From the NCBI GenBank assembly GCA_021399435.1, contig JAJTUP010000144.1:28558-92557 (forward strand): a DNA stretch of 64,000 bases, in the 5' to 3' direction. The notes under the pieces were generated by a model, which searched no databases, was not told the origin of the DNA, and saw only the letters and a list, made by a program, of their open reading frames with translations. The stretch comes from Diaporthe sp. PMI_573 (taxonomy: Eukaryota > Ascomycota > Sordariomycetes > Diaporthales > Diaporthaceae). Positions 63,333 to 64,000 of this stretch are shown one piece after another. Numbering within the stretch: position 1 is the first letter of the stretch; each line of letters begins with the position of its first letter. Made by a program: the position numbers and the translations under genes.

Positions 63333-64000
63333 TTTGCAAGTCTGGCGTCGTGTTCCTATTTCAGAAATCCAAACCTTTTTTGTTTTTTGCCCCCCCCCCC
63401 CCAGCGGCGAACAGTTGGATGAGCACTTAGCCTTAATTTATGTCTATCCTGGAACCTGGGACCGCGGAAACATGACCTAAAAAGGGGAGAGTTTGCTGCT
63501 TCTGGTCGAGGCTGGGTTTCCGCGTCCAGATTGGCACGCATTCTTTGTCCACCCCAGGTGATCGGCATGACGGGCCTTTAAGCGGAAACGGCCGCTAAAT
63601 CTTCTTTGTTGAGGTCGTGTCCCGAGCTAGGATTGTACGTGACCTGACCGTGCATATTCGACGACCCCAGGCAGGCTCTGTAGGTTGAGTCCGATTAAGT
63701 AGAGTGTAGTCGAGCAAGGACCACGCGTCTGCCCCCGAGGTGGAACGGCCGACCATCAAGGTGCCAGACGCGGTGGGCGATCTTGCATTGGTCGAGGTCT
63801 CTCGCGGGGCTGCTCCCCTTCTGCTCCGGGCGCGCCTGCGGCCTTTGCCTTCGTCTCGTCGAAAAAACGTCCGCGCAATGCCTGGGGTGATGACGACGAG
63901 GGGGAACGATGAATGGATTCCCAGAAAGAAACTAGGACGCGAGATTTTTTGGTTTCAGGGCCTGCGGCGGCGGCTTCTTCTAGACAGGGGCCGCGCAATC
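63333..64000. other. Right-edge region, no supported gene
   Basis: Contains a C10-type homopolymer at about 63391. A minus frame at 63998-63756 is open to near the window edge (Ala/Pro/Glu-rich, no domain) and could be part of a gene beyond the window. Confidence 0.4.

Noticed and set aside
1..64000. CRISPR arrays, bacterial operons, ribosome binding sites, rRNA or tRNA genes
   Set aside because: The window is fungal in character; no spaced direct repeats of CRISPR type and no convincing tRNA cloverleaf or rRNA segment were recognised by eye. A tRNA scan was not possible here.

Overview
The window is eukaryotic and looks like a filamentous ascomycete (Pezizomycotina). Genes are interrupted by 48-100 nt GT-AG introns with CTAAC/CTGAC branch sites. 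Fungal families dominate: a dynamin-like GTPase with GED, a patatin/NB-ARC/TPR NLR, DUF3723, a GCR1_C (Crypton-type) domain protein, a MYND protein, GH65 acid trehalase debris, and pogo/Fot, Tc1/mariner, hAT, Tad-like LINE and Helitron sequences. Few ordinary genes, many broken transposons, microsatellites and AT-rich gaps suggest an accessory, repeat-rich compartment. No gene could be matched to a species.

Layout. 1.4-3.8 kb: three-exon dynamin-like GTPase (-). 3.86-6.19 kb: complete pogo/Fot-type element with an intact transposase and 72-bp inverted repeats. 7.5-8.5 kb: 5'-truncated epoxide-hydrolase-like remnant. 9-15 kb: weak small genes in sparse DNA. 15-16.8 kb: degenerate repeats, a 9-bp minisatellite inside an ORF, and a 92-bp perfect palindrome. 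17.5-20.5 kb: acid trehalase pseudogene truncated by a pogo-type transposase fragment on one side and a LINE gag-like fragment on the other. 20.5-21.7 kb: J-domain protein with a C-terminal zinc-finger-like tail. 23.5-24.8 kb: Crypton-type C-terminal domain gene. 25-27 kb: decayed Tc1 copy with a RIP-like pattern. 27.7-29.9 kb: multi-exon unknown gene. 31.4-32.6 kb: multi-pass membrane protein fused to a retropepsin-like domain.

The most interesting block is 33.15-39.79 kb. Inverted repeats of about 165 bp, with motifs at matching distances from each end, enclose a Tc1/mariner transposase pseudogene, a gene of unknown function (-), and, divergently, an intact five-exon NLR of 1099 aa. The NLR has a patatin N-terminus and seven nearly identical 42-aa TPR-like repeats. 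This suggests a cut-and-paste transposon carrying an immune-type gene pair as cargo.

40-50.8 kb: a truncated and a fuller copy of a DUF3723 gene in direct orientation, a hAT fragment, a small zinc-finger gene, and four copies of a GC-rich motif joined to (GT)n tracts. 53.0-59.1 kb: a Helitron replicase-helicase on the minus strand that reconstructs as an uninterrupted 1935-aa protein over five exons, followed upstream by a MYND-finger gene. 60.9-63.3 kb: broken hAT transposase. The last 0.7 kb has no supported gene.

Exon models were made by eye from reading frames and splice consensus, without transcripts or database searches.
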